Part shown: piece after piece, positions 52,918 to 61,540 of the stretch
Numbering within the stretch: position 1 is the first letter of the stretch
Layout of the letters: the number at the start of each line of letters is the position of its first letter
Source of the DNA: Bradyrhizobium cenepequi
GTDB lineage: Bacteria; Pseudomonadota; Alphaproteobacteria; Rhizobiales; Xanthobacteraceae
Length of the DNA stretch: 64,000 nucleotides
Direction of reading: 5' to 3'
Assembly (NCBI RefSeq): GCF_020329485.1
Contig: NZ_JAGKJI010000014.1
Location: 1 to 64,000 of the forward strand
The notes under the pieces: model-generated
Told to the model about the DNA's origin: nothing
Databases searched by the model: none
What the model saw: the letters and a program-made list of their open reading frames with translations, nothing else
Translations under genes and position numbers: made by a program

Positions 52918-54159
52918 ATGATAAAGTGTATTTCGTTGAACCGCCGCCGGCTGCTGGCCGGCCTCGGCGGCATGGCAATGGGCATCACGAGCCTCAGTGT
53001 GCAGGCGCAGGAGCCCGGGCCGCTCCGGCTCGGTGTGCTCACGGACATGTCGAGCCTCTATGCCGACGTCACCGGGCCCGGATCGCTGCTGGCGGCGAAG
53101 ATGGCGGTGGAGGATTTTCAGGCCTCACCGCACAAGATGACGCGCCCGATCGAGGTCATCAGCGGCGACCACATGAACAAGGCCGACCTCGCCGCCAACA
53201 TCGCGCGCGAATGGATCGACCGCAACAATGTCGACGCCATCATCGACACGCCGAATTCCGCGGTGGCGCTCGCGGTGCGCAATGTCGTGCAGCAGAACAA
53301 CAAGACACTCCTGGTGTCGGGCGCGTCCTCGTCCGACCTCACCGGCAAGTCCTGTTCGCCAAACCTCGTGCACTGGACCTACGATACCTACGCGCTGTCA
53401 TCGGGCGCTGCGCGGGCGGTCGTCGGCAGCGGCGGCAAGACCTGGTTCACGCTGACGGCTGATTATGCGTTCGGGCACGCCATGGAGGCGGACGTCAAGA
53501 ACGTCGTGCAAAAGCTGGGCGGCAAGGTCGTCGGCGGCGTGCGCACGCCGATCAATACTCAGGATTTTTCCTCCTTCCTTTTGCAGGCGCAGGCCTCGAA
53601 GGCGGAAGTCATTGCGCTGATTAACGCCGGCGGCGACACGATCAATTCGATCAAGCAATCGGTCGAGTTCGGCATCTCGCAGGGCGGCCAGCGCGTGGTG
53701 GCGACCGTGCTCTATCTCAGCGACGTGCATTCGCTGGGCCTGAAGGTCGCGCAGGGCCTGCAGTTCACCGAATCCTTCTATTGGGATCTCAATGACGATA
53801 CCCGCGCCTGGGCCAAGCGCTTCGCACCTCGCAACAACGGCCGTTATCCGACCGCGCTGCAGGCCGGCGTCTACGCCGCCACGTTGCACTACCTCAAATC
53901 CGTCGACGCGCTCGGCGCCTCCAGCGATGGCAAGGCGGTGGTACAGGAGATGAAGAAGCTGCCGACCGACGATCCCCTGTTCGGCAAGGGCAGCATTCGC
54001 GCCGACGGCCGCAAGCTGCACAACATGTATCTGTTCGAGGTCAAGAAGCCGGAAGAGTCGAAATATCCCTGGGACTATTACAAGCTGATCAAGACCATCC
54101 CGCCGAGCGAAGCGTGGCGGCCGCTGGAGGAAGGTGGCTGTGACTTCCTCAAGTCATGA
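52918..54159 (+). CDS. Branched-chain-type ABC transporter substrate-binding protein
   Basis: A 413-residue periplasmic protein of the LivJ/type I class. Export signal SLNRRRLLAGLGGMAMG contains a twin Arg; the mature fold starts PLRLGVLTDMSSLYADVTGP, with NNVDAIIDTPNSAVALAV and GGKTWFTLTADYAFG further on. ATG 52918 follows GGGAGG; a TTG two codons earlier is less likely. LivHMGF genes are absent from the window, so it must use a remote permease. It is coupled to the downstream SDR by ATGA. Confidence 0.9.
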   Translation: MIKCISLNRRRLLAGLGGMAMGITSLSVQAQEPGPLRLGVLTDMSSLYADVTGPGSLLAAKMAVEDFQASPHKMTRPIEVISGDHMNKADLAANIAREWIDRNNVDAIIDTPNSAVALAVRNVVQQNNKTLLVSGASSSDLTGKSCSPNLVHWTYDTYALSSGAARAVVGSGGKTWFTLTADYAFGHAMEADVKNVVQKLGGKVVGGVRTPINTQDFSSFLLQAQASKAEVIALINAGGDTINSIKQSVEFGISQGGQRVVATVLYLSDVHSLGLKVAQGLQFTESFYWDLNDDTRAWAKRFAPRNNGRYPTALQAGVYAATLHYLKSVDALGASSDGKAVVQEMKKLPTDDPLFGKGSIRADGRKLHNMYLFEVKKPEESKYPWDYYKLIKTIPPSEAWRPLEEGGCDFLKS

Positions 54160-54902
54160 GCGGTGACGTAGCGCTCGTCACCGGCGGTGGTGGCGACATC
54201 GGCCGGGCGATCGTGCTCGCGCTGGCTCGCAAGAGCCAAGCTGTCGCGATCGTCGATATCGACGAAGCGGCGGCTGCGGCGACGGCGCGCCTCGTTGAGA
54301 CAGCCGGCGCCAAGACGCTCGCCATCCGCGCCGATGTCTCGAGCGCGGCGGAGACCGCGGCTTTTGTCGAAACGATCGAGCAGAAGCTGGGTCCGATCGG
54401 CATCTTCGCCAACAATGCCGGCATCGAAGGCGTGGTCACGCCGCTGCACGAATACCCTGACGATACGTTCGACCGGCTGTTGCAGGTCAATGTGAAGGGC
54501 GTCTTCCTCGGTCTCAAATACGTATTGGCGAGAATGATCCCGCGCGGACGGGGCGCGATCGTCAACACCGCGTCGACCTCTGCGATCCGCGGCCGTGCGG
54601 GACTCGCCGGCTATGTGGCATCCAAGCATGCGGTGCTCGGCCTGACCCGCACTGCAGCGCTGGAAGTGACGGGAACGAAGATCCGGGTCAACGCGATCCT
54701 GCCGGGGCCGGTCGAGTCCCGCATGATCCAGGAGCTCGAAGACCAGGCGCGCAAGCGCGCGGTCGCGCCGCGACGACGTGGCGGTGCGCCGTACGGGAAG
54801 CCGGACAATATCGCCGATATCGTCGCGTTCCTTGCTTCCGATGCGGCTGCCCATGTCAACGGCGCTGCCTGGGTCGTCGATGGAGGGATGACGGTGGGTT
54901 AG
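54156..54902 (+). CDS. SDR family oxidoreductase
   Basis: A 248-residue classical SDR with TGGGGDIGRAIV, NNAGIEG, Ser in NTASTSA and YVASK. The C-terminal DGGMTVG is typical of 3-oxoacyl reductase-like SDRs. It overlaps the binding-protein stop by four bases and is the last gene of the PhyH-led operon. It likely oxidises or reduces a hydroxyl made by the dioxygenase; the substrate is not known. Confidence 0.9.
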   Translation: MSGDVALVTGGGGDIGRAIVLALARKSQAVAIVDIDEAAAAATARLVETAGAKTLAIRADVSSAAETAAFVETIEQKLGPIGIFANNAGIEGVVTPLHEYPDDTFDRLLQVNVKGVFLGLKYVLARMIPRGRGAIVNTASTSAIRGRAGLAGYVASKHAVLGLTRTAALEVTGTKIRVNAILPGPVESRMIQELEDQARKRAVAPRRRGGAPYGKPDNIADIVAFLASDAAAHVNGAAWVVDGGMTVG

Positions 54903-54914
54903 AGACGCTCGCTT

Positions 54915-55042
54915 CACCTCTCCCGCCTGCGGGAGAGGTCGGATCGCATCGTCAGATGCGATCCGGGTGGGCTCTCTCCACACGAAGAGTCTCGCCCGCG
55001 GAGACACCCCCACCCCGGCCCTCCCCCGCAAGCGGGAGAGGG
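54915..55042. repeat. Palindromic element family A variant
   Basis: The hairpin CACCTCTCCCGCCTGCGGGAGAGG is followed by GGATCGCATC/GATGCGATCC arms, and the right end is CTCCCCCGCAAGCGGGAGAG. It lies between the convergent SDR and IclR genes. Confidence 0.75.
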
Positions 55043-55066
55043 AGCGCACCGCCATCGCGGCTACTA

Positions 55067-55837
55067 CTAAGGCACGCCGCCGACCTTCTCCGATACGATC
55101 TTCGCGGCGGCGCGCAACTCGGTGGCGATGGTGGCGGCTTCGCCGGCGGAGATGCGGCCCTCCCGCACCAGCGGCACGGTCAGCGCCGCAACCGCGCGGC
55201 CGGAAGCTTCGATGATCGGGCAGCTATAGGCGAGGATACGGGTATAGCCGTCGTCGTTGGAGAAGTTGCCGCCCTCCGCCGAGATTCGGTCGAGCGCCGC
55301 GAGCGCCTTCTTGCCGCTGATCCGGTCATTGGCGGCGATGACTTCCGCCAGCTCCTGGCGTCGGCCCTCGAGCTGGAACGCCGCCAGCACTTTCGCCGAA
55401 GCATATTGCTGGGTGAGCGGAAACACGGCGCCGACCTTGACCGACCAGCCCATCAGCCATTCCGGCTCGATCCGCGCGATCACCATGAATTGCTCTCCAT
55501 GAAGCACGGTGAGATGGCAGGACAGTTGCACGCGGCCGGCAAGCTGCTCCATCACGGGCAGTGCGGCCTTCAATAGCCGCTCGGTCGGCGGGAATTGCGA
55601 GGCAATCCGGAACAGCTTTAGTGTCAGCGTATATTCGCCCGTCGAGGGATCGCGCGTGACATAGCCGCGGCGCTCCAGCGCCACCAGCATGCGAAAGATC
55701 TCGCCGACGGAGCGACCGACCCGCTCGGCCAGCTGCTTCTGGCTGAGACCGCGCGACTCCGCCGAGAGTGCTTCCAGAAGATCCAGCCCCTTTTCAAGGG
55801 CGGGAGCCCCCGGTTGCACGTTCTTCGCCTTCTTCAT
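55067..55837 (-). CDS. IclR-family transcriptional regulator
   Basis: A 256-residue regulator. The winged helix (about 12-75) has ALEKGLDLLEALSAESRGLS and QKQLAERVGRSVGEIFRMLV; the IclR effector domain follows, ending near ISAGEAATIATELRAAAKIV. Proteins of this type control catabolic operons. It is the only regulator inside the racemase-to-P450 cluster and is the likely ligand of the repeat at 51123-51158. Confidence 0.92.
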   Translation of the reverse strand: MKKAKNVQPGAPALEKGLDLLEALSAESRGLSQKQLAERVGRSVGEIFRMLVALERRGYVTRDPSTGEYTLTLKLFRIASQFPPTERLLKAALPVMEQLAGRVQLSCHLTVLHGEQFMVIARIEPEWLMGWSVKVGAVFPLTQQYASAKVLAAFQLEGRRQELAEVIAANDRISGKKALAALDRISAEGGNFSNDDGYTRILAYSCPIIEASGRAVAALTVPLVREGRISAGEAATIATELRAAAKIVSEKVGGVP

Positions 55838-55981
55838 CCGTCAAGCCTTGGGACATGCCAGTACATCATCTCCCCGCCGCAGGCGGCAGGGAACGAAGCT
55901 TGGATGTACCTGATCATCTGCGCGACGAAAAGTTTGTCTGCGCGGTTGGCTCGCGTGGGCTCGACGGATGCGAAGCTCGGC

Positions 55982-57148
55982 CTAACCCCAAGCAACCGGC
56001 AGATTGAGCAGCCCACGAAACGCCCAGCCGCCGATCCGCACAGGTTCACTCTCGACGATGCGGAGGTTCTTTAGCCTTGCAAAGACGGTCGGAAGCGCAA
56101 CATCGGCGACCATGGTGCGCGAAGCCCAGGCCCCGGCGCAGAAATGCGGCCCGGCGCCGAATGCGATGCTCTTGCTGGTATCGCGGCCAAGGTCGAACTC
56201 ATCGGCGCGTTCGAAATGCTTTTCGTCGCGGTTTGCGGAGCCGAACATCAGGAACACTCGTTCCTCAGGTTCGAAGGCAACGTCACGGATCTTCCACGGC
56301 TTGGCGATGCGGCGCGGCGACATGCCGATTGGCGAGATCCAGCGGGCATATTCCTCGAAGACCTGCATCCACGGAATCTTGCCGTCGAGGACCAATCCCA
56401 GTTGATCGGGGTGGGTCAGCAGCGCCCACGCGGTGCCGGCGATCGCGTCGCGTGGTTCGTTTTGGCCACCGCTGATCGCAAGCTTGATGTTGGCGCGTAC
56501 GCTCTCCATCGGCATGCCGCACGCGAGCATCACGCTGAGCAGGCTCTGATCGGGCTTCTTGCTGAGCACCGGCAGCATGTCGTCGATCGCCGCATCGATG
56601 CCCGACGTCGCGGCGTGACAGCGCGCCTCGACGGCGGGGTCTCCAATGTAATTGGCGATGCCGTCGATCATCCCCTGCGACCAGGCGTTCATGTCCTGAA
56701 AGCGCATGTTGGTCAGCCCGGTGATCGATTTCAAACACTCCGCCGAGAACGGCAGCGCGAAATCGCGCACGAAATCGCATGCGCCCGCCGGCTCAAGCGC
56801 GGCGATGATGCGGTCGGCATGGGCCTGGAATTGCGCCGTCCAGTGGAATTTGACGGTCTTCGGCGACACGGCGGGAAAGATCGCCTTCCGCTCCGAGAGG
56901 TGCGCGTCGCCGTCCTTGCGCATCATGTTGTGGCCCATCAGGCTGTTCATCAGCCCCTCGGGCTGGTGCGAGGAGAAGACGTCGATCTGCTTTTCGGAGA
57001 CGAAGATATCGTCGCGGCTGCACAAGAGCGTGCTGCCGAGCTGCGGCACGAAAGCGATCGGAGCATCCCGACGGAGCTTCGCGAGCGTCGGATAAGGATC
57101 GCTCCAGAATGCCGCGACGTCGATATCGATACGAGGCGCAGTGCTCAA
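55982..57148 (-). CDS. Cytochrome P450 with atypical I-helix (G-G-Q-N-E-P)
   Basis: A 388-residue soluble bacterial P450. The haem ligand Cys337 is in FGAGPHFCAGAWASR; the ExxR helix region and the FGSANRDEKHF segment are present. The I-helix, normally A-G-x-D/E-T-T, reads SGGQNEPRD (about 226-234), so the acid is Asn and the conserved Thr is Glu. The start is TTG 57146-57148 behind GGAGG; an upstream in-frame TTG lacks a ribosome site. No ferredoxin gene adjoins it. Substrate unknown; it is near the IclR gene and may belong to the same pathway. Confidence 0.9.
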   Translation of the reverse strand: MSTAPRIDIDVAAFWSDPYPTLAKLRRDAPIAFVPQLGSTLLCSRDDIFVSEKQIDVFSSHQPEGLMNSLMGHNMMRKDGDAHLSERKAIFPAVSPKTVKFHWTAQFQAHADRIIAALEPAGACDFVRDFALPFSAECLKSITGLTNMRFQDMNAWSQGMIDGIANYIGDPAVEARCHAATSGIDAAIDDMLPVLSKKPDQSLLSVMLACGMPMESVRANIKLAISGGQNEPRDAIAGTAWALLTHPDQLGLVLDGKIPWMQVFEEYARWISPIGMSPRRIAKPWKIRDVAFEPEERVFLMFGSANRDEKHFERADEFDLGRDTSKSIAFGAGPHFCAGAWASRTMVADVALPTVFARLKNLRIVESEPVRIGGWAFRGLLNLPVAWG

Positions 57149-57196
57149 GGTTCGGTCCTCCGGGTATTTCCTCAAGATTACCCGAGGGCCGATGGG

Positions 57197-57232
57197 ACGT
57201 CTGTCCCGCTGGTTGGGGACGGGACAAGACGT
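57197..57232. promoter_or_regulatory. Inverted repeat between the P450 and LuxR genes
   Basis: ACGTCTGTCCCG (57197-57208) and CGGGACAAGACGT (57220-57232) are inverted with one extra A. It lies 49 bases upstream of the P450 start and just past the LuxR stop. The 10-mer GGGACAGACG of one arm recurs at 58137-58146, in the region upstream of the LuxR gene. It could be an operator or a terminator. Confidence 0.45.
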
Positions 57233-57236
57233 GCCG

Positions 57237-58028
57237 CTAATGCGTGCCGCGGGGCAATGCCATCAGGCGCAGTGCGATGCCGAACAGTTCGTTTTGCGAG
57301 GAGATGCCGAGCTTCTCATAGGCGCGCTTGCGATAGGTGAAGGTCGAGTGCAGGCTGATGCCGAGATCCGCCGCGATCGCCTCGGACCCATAGCCCGACA
57401 GGATCCGCATGCAGACATCCTTCTCCCGACCGGTCAGCTTGAGGAACGGTTCGCGGGTCGAAAACAGCGTCTGAAGCTTTGTCGGCGCCTCCGCGACAAG
57501 CTCCTCCTCGCAGTGACGCGCTACGATCGCGCTGATGGCTGGCGCCAGGTTGCAGAGACGCGCGGCTTCGCTGCGGGTAAACCGGCCCTGCTCGGTGGTC
57601 CGGTAGAAGTTCACGTAAAAGCAGGCGCTGTCGACCCAGATCGCGGCAGCGATCTTGTCGACGATCTCCGCATCCTCAAAGAAGATCTTGCGATAGCTGT
57701 CGCTGTACATACGACGAGAGAAGCTCGGCAGGATGATCGGGCGAGGCGCCGATCGCTGGTGCAGGATCGCCTCCCGGTTCGGATCGGCCAGATGAAAGTG
57801 CTCGGAATACGCCGCGCCGAGATCCGACCCTATGCCGATGTTTCCGATTCCCAGGGCGCAACGCGCCGTTCGCTCCGTCTCGAAGGCAAACACCATGCAA
57901 TGGCCGACACCAGCCACCGCTCGAACCGTATCCATCAGAACATGCGGGAACGACGGCCGACCGATGGCAAGCACCATCGGTGCAAGGACGCTTGACGAAT
58001 CTCCCGGTTCCATCGCTCCTGATCCCAT
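57237..58028 (-). CDS. LuxR-type (GerE HTH) transcriptional regulator
   Basis: A 263-residue regulator. The C-terminal HTH (about 195-255) reads KLTGREKDVCMRILSGYGSE, AIAADLGISLHSTFTYRKRA and YEKLGISSQNEL. The N-terminal 190 residues do not resemble an autoinducer or receiver domain and may be a private sensor. ATG 58026-58028 follows GGAGG. It is divergent from the binding-protein/CYP199A/ferredoxin genes and is their likely regulator. Confidence 0.88.
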   Translation of the reverse strand: MGSGAMEPGDSSSVLAPMVLAIGRPSFPHVLMDTVRAVAGVGHCMVFAFETERTARCALGIGNIGIGSDLGAAYSEHFHLADPNREAILHQRSAPRPIILPSFSRRMYSDSYRKIFFEDAEIVDKIAAAIWVDSACFYVNFYRTTEQGRFTRSEAARLCNLAPAISAIVARHCEEELVAEAPTKLQTLFSTREPFLKLTGREKDVCMRILSGYGSEAIAADLGISLHSTFTYRKRAYEKLGISSQNELFGIALRLMALPRGTH

Positions 58029-58136
58029 CGCTTCCTCCGAATTTTTCTTCAAGCCTATCAGCAGCATCCGAAGGTTTGAAGCCGTCTCGTGCGGCCTCTC
58101 GCCAGCCATTTCAGCCGGCATGTGTCACCAATCAGG

Positions 58137-58146
58137 GGGACAGACG
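58137..58146 (+). promoter_or_regulatory. Half-site matching the 57197-57232 inverted repeat
   Basis: GGGACAGACG is identical to one arm of the downstream inverted repeat. It lies in the 217-base region between the LuxR start and the binding-protein start, where a regulator of both would bind. Confidence 0.35.
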
Positions 58147-58245
58147 CACACCGCGCGGCAGGCGATAATTGCGAAGCGCGGGCGCCTCGGACGTCCTCGG
58201 CGTATCCGCGCGCCTTGAAAAAGAATTCTTGCGGGAGGGACTACA

Positions 58246-59478
58246 ATGAGGCTGGGCCTTGCCGGGCTTTGGATTTTCGTGACCGCGGTTCTCTGCGCCT
58301 CGGACGCAAACGCTGACATTAAGGTTGGGATCGTTGTCTCGGCGTCCGGGCCGGGCTCGGCGCTCGGGCAACCGCAGATGCGAACGGTGGCGGCGCTGCC
58401 GAAGGAGATCGGCGGCGAGAAGGTCGTCTACATCCCGCTCGACGATGAATCTGATACCACCAAGGGCGTCCAGAACGCGCGGCGCCTGGTCATCCAGGAC
58501 GGCGTCGACATCCTGATCGGATCGTCGCTGACGCCCGTGACCATGCCGATGCTCGATATCGCCATGGAATCGAAAACCCCGATCATCTCGCTGGCGGCTG
58601 CGACCGCCATCGTCCAGCCGATGGACGACCGCCGCAAATGGGCGTTCAAGGTCGTGCCGAACGATGACCTGATGGCGGCGGCCATCCTCAAATATATCGC
58701 GAAGTCGGGCATCAAGACGCTCGGCTATATCGGGGTTTCGGATGGCTATGGCGAAGGCTATTACAAGGAAGTCAGCCGGCTCGCTCCGACGCTTGGCCTG
58801 GCGGTGACGACACATGAGGTTTACGCCCGCGCCGACACCAGCGTGACGGGCCAGGCCTTGAAGGTGATGGCGACCAATCCGGAGGCGGTATTTGTTGCAT
58901 CCGCGGGCACGCCGGCCGTATTGCCCCAGCAAGCCCTTCGCGAGCGGGGCTATGCCGGCAAGATTTTCCAGACCCACGGCGTCGCGACGGAAGAGTTCAT
59001 CAAGCTCGGGGGCGCCAACGTCGAAGGCGCCGTATTTACCGGGGAGGCGTTCACCATCGCAGAGGATCTGCCGGCGAACGATCCGTTCCGGCTGGCGCGG
59101 GACGCGTTTGTCTCTGCCTACGAAAAGGCGAATGGCCAGAAGCCGAACATCTTCGCTGCGCATTTGTGGGATGCCGTCGCCCTGTTGAAAACGGCGGCGG
59201 CACACGCCTTGAAGACCGCCAAGCCGGGTACGCCGGAATTCCGAGCCGCGCTGCGCGACGAACTCGAGCGCGGCAAGGACGTCTACTTGAACAACGGCCT
59301 CTCCACCATGTCTCCGACCGACCACAACGGCTACGACGAGCGTTCCGCCTTTCTTATAAAAAGTGGAAGGCGGCAAATTCCGGCTGATGCGATAGGGGCA
59401 AGCAAGACGAGGGAGGACTTGAATGAGTGCACTCGGCTCCTCTTCCACGACAAGCGCGGTTCCGCATCTGGACATTGA
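58246..59478 (+). CDS. Branched-chain-type ABC binding protein, C-terminus frameshifted
   Basis: A type I periplasmic binding protein with a signal peptide (cleavage after ANA). It begins DIKVGIVVSASGPGSALGQP and has SSLTPVTMPMLDIAMESKTP and IGVSDGYGEGYYKEVSRLAP, as in aromatic-acid binding relatives. After SAFLIK the literal frame gives an odd 35-residue tail that runs into the P450 gene. With one A fewer in the run 59358-59362 the end would be VEGGKFRLMR and a stop at 59393-59395. I take this as a late frameshift or sequencing error. No permease genes are near. Confidence 0.85.
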   Translation: MRLGLAGLWIFVTAVLCASDANADIKVGIVVSASGPGSALGQPQMRTVAALPKEIGGEKVVYIPLDDESDTTKGVQNARRLVIQDGVDILIGSSLTPVTMPMLDIAMESKTPIISLAAATAIVQPMDDRRKWAFKVVPNDDLMAAAILKYIAKSGIKTLGYIGVSDGYGEGYYKEVSRLAPTLGLAVTTHEVYARADTSVTGQALKVMATNPEAVFVASAGTPAVLPQQALRERGYAGKIFQTHGVATEEFIKLGGANVEGAVFTGEAFTIAEDLPANDPFRLARDAFVSAYEKANGQKPNIFAAHLWDAVALLKTAAAHALKTAKPGTPEFRAALRDELERGKDVYLNNGLSTMSPTDHNGYDERSAFLIKSGRRQIPADAIGASKTREDLNECTRLLFHDKRGSASGH

Positions 59479-60637
59479 TCCCTTTGCGATCGAGTTCTTC
59501 GCCGATCCTTTCCCCACCCACGAGGTCCTGCGGGAAGCGGGGCCGGTCGTATATCTCGACAAGTGGAACGTCTATGGCGTTGCACGTTACGTCGAAGTCC
59601 ATGCGGTGCTGAACGACCCCATGACCTTCTGCTCCAGCCGCGGCGTGGGCTTGAGCGATTTCAAGAAGGAAAAGCCTTGGCGGCCGCCGAGCCTGATCCT
59701 CGAGGCCGACCCGCCTGCCCATACCCGCACCCGTGCCGTGCTCAGCCGCGTGTTGTCGCCGAGCGTCATGAAGCAGGTGCGCGACGGCTTCACGGCGGCC
59801 GCCGAAGCGAGGGTCGACGCGCTCTTGGACAAGCGCAGTTTCGATGCGATCGAGGATCTTGCGGAAGCCTATCCGCTCTCGGTCTTCCCGGATGCGCTCG
59901 GTCTGAAGGCCGAGGGTCGCGAGCATCTGCTCCCCTATGCCAGCCTGGTGTTCAACGCGTTCGGCCCGCCGAACCAACTACGCCAGAAGGCGATCGAACG
60001 TTCGGCGCCGCACCAGGCCTACATTGCCGAGCAGTGCCAGCGCGAAAACCTCGCCCCTAGCGGCTTTGGCGCCTGCATCCACGCGCGCGTCGATGAAGGC
60101 GAGATCACCGCAGCAGAGGCCCCGCTCCTGGTGCGCTCGCTGCTGTCGGCCGGCCTTGACACAACCGTCAACGGCCTCGGTGCCGCCATCTACTGTTTGG
60201 CGCGCTTTCCGGATCAATGGCAGCTCCTGCGCGACAACCCGACGCTGGCGCGCAATGCCTTCGAGGAAGCGGTGCGTTTCGAAAGCCCGATTCAGACCTT
60301 CTTCCGCACCACGACGAGAGAGGTCGAACTCGGCGGCGCGCTGGTCGGCGAGGGCGAGAAAATCCTGATGTTCCTCGGCGCGGCCAATCGCGATCCAAGG
60401 CGTTGGGACAAGCCCGACAGCTACGACATCAATCGACGCACCAGCGGCCATGTCGGCTTCGGCTCGGGCATCCACATGTGCGTCGGCCAGCTCGTTGCGC
60501 GGCTCGAAGGCGAGGTGATGCTGTCGGCACTAGTGCGCCGGGTGGCGAAAATCGAGATCACGGGCGAGCCGAAGCGCCGCTTCAACAACACGCTGCGCGG
60601 GCTCGACAGCCTGCCCGTTGCGATCACTCCGGCATGA
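59423..60637 (+). CDS. Cytochrome P450, CYP199A type (para-substituted benzoate monooxygenase)
   Basis: A 404-residue P450 very similar throughout to CYP199A2/A4 of Rhodopseudomonas palustris: GPVVYLDKWNVYGVARY, CSSRGVGLSDFKKEKPWRPP, the I-helix LLSAGLDTTVNG with an intact Asp-Thr pair, and haem segment FGSGIHMCVGQLVARLE. Those enzymes O-demethylate 4-methoxybenzoate and oxidise other para-substituted benzoates. It starts 28 bases after the corrected stop of the binding-protein gene and overlaps the ferredoxin frame by ATGA. The product 4-hydroxybenzoate could enter ring cleavage. Confidence 0.93.
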   Translation: MSALGSSSTTSAVPHLDIDPFAIEFFADPFPTHEVLREAGPVVYLDKWNVYGVARYVEVHAVLNDPMTFCSSRGVGLSDFKKEKPWRPPSLILEADPPAHTRTRAVLSRVLSPSVMKQVRDGFTAAAEARVDALLDKRSFDAIEDLAEAYPLSVFPDALGLKAEGREHLLPYASLVFNAFGPPNQLRQKAIERSAPHQAYIAEQCQRENLAPSGFGACIHARVDEGEITAAEAPLLVRSLLSAGLDTTVNGLGAAIYCLARFPDQWQLLRDNPTLARNAFEEAVRFESPIQTFFRTTTREVELGGALVGEGEKILMFLGAANRDPRRWDKPDSYDINRRTSGHVGFGSGIHMCVGQLVARLEGEVMLSALVRRVAKIEITGEPKRRFNNTLRGLDSLPVAITPA

Positions 60638-60648
60638 CGCGAGGCGCG

Positions 60649-60972
60649 ATGACTGCAATCACCTTCATTCATCCAGATGGCCGAAGCGATCGTGTCGAGG
60701 CGAGCGAGGGCGAAAGCGCCATGCTGGCGGCGACCCGTCACGGGCTCGTCGGCATCTTGGCCGAATGCGGCGGCAACGCCATGTGCGCCACCTGCCATGT
60801 CTATATCGACGATGGCTGGCTCGCGCGTCTCCCGCCGATGGCCGACGAGGAAGACGCCCTGCTCGACGGTACGGCGTGCGACCGCCTGCCGGGTAGCCGT
60901 CTATCTTGCCAGATCAAGATAACCCTCGAGCTCGACGGGCTCGTGCTGCGCCTGCCGGAACGGCAGGTCTGA
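60649..60972 (+). CDS. [2Fe-2S] ferredoxin, partner of CYP199A
   Basis: A 107-residue vertebrate/Pux-type ferredoxin. Cluster ligands are ECGGNAMCATC (Cys-x5-Cys-x2-Cys) and the final Cys in RLSCQI. It resembles palustrisredoxin, which feeds electrons to CYP199A. GAGG precedes ATG 60649; an ATG at 60634 overlaps the P450 stop and would add five residues. The reductase is not adjacent; Fpr at 18970-19743 or a remote enzyme may serve. Confidence 0.92.
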   Translation: MTAITFIHPDGRSDRVEASEGESAMLAATRHGLVGILAECGGNAMCATCHVYIDDGWLARLPPMADEEDALLDGTACDRLPGSRLSCQIKITLELDGLVLRLPERQV

Positions 60973-61078
60973 GCGATTCGACCAAGCTCAGGGAAGCCGG
61001 ATCCAGCTTTCCCCATCGGAACGGAGCGCCTATGTCGAGAAATGGCTGACTTTATTGGGTTGCTTGCATCCGCAAGAA

Positions 61079-61155
<77 letters not shown>

Positions 61156-61540
61156 GCGAACCCCTCTAGAGGAGTTTCGGCCCCTCATAGCAGACTGAAA
61201 GCCCGATCGCCAGACTCCGCGATAGTCGGCGCCTCTCGCGGATGACCCGCCCGCTCGAGACGGGGCTCCGGCGGCCCGTTGTTCGCGCGCGGTCTAGGGC
61301 TGCTCCGCGAACACGGGCACACCAGATGTGAACAGCACGTTAAACTGCCGTGAGGCACCCCGTTCATGGCAACGCTGCTTTCCTCATCATCGGCTGCGCG
61401 AACGATCGAAAACAATTTCCGGCGAATGTCTATGAACTGGACCACACTGCGCTGAGGCATAATGACCTCAGATTGTCCGTTGACAATAAAGCAACCGAAG
61501 CAAAGATCGCGCCCCGGGTGGATCACTTGGAGGATTTGCG

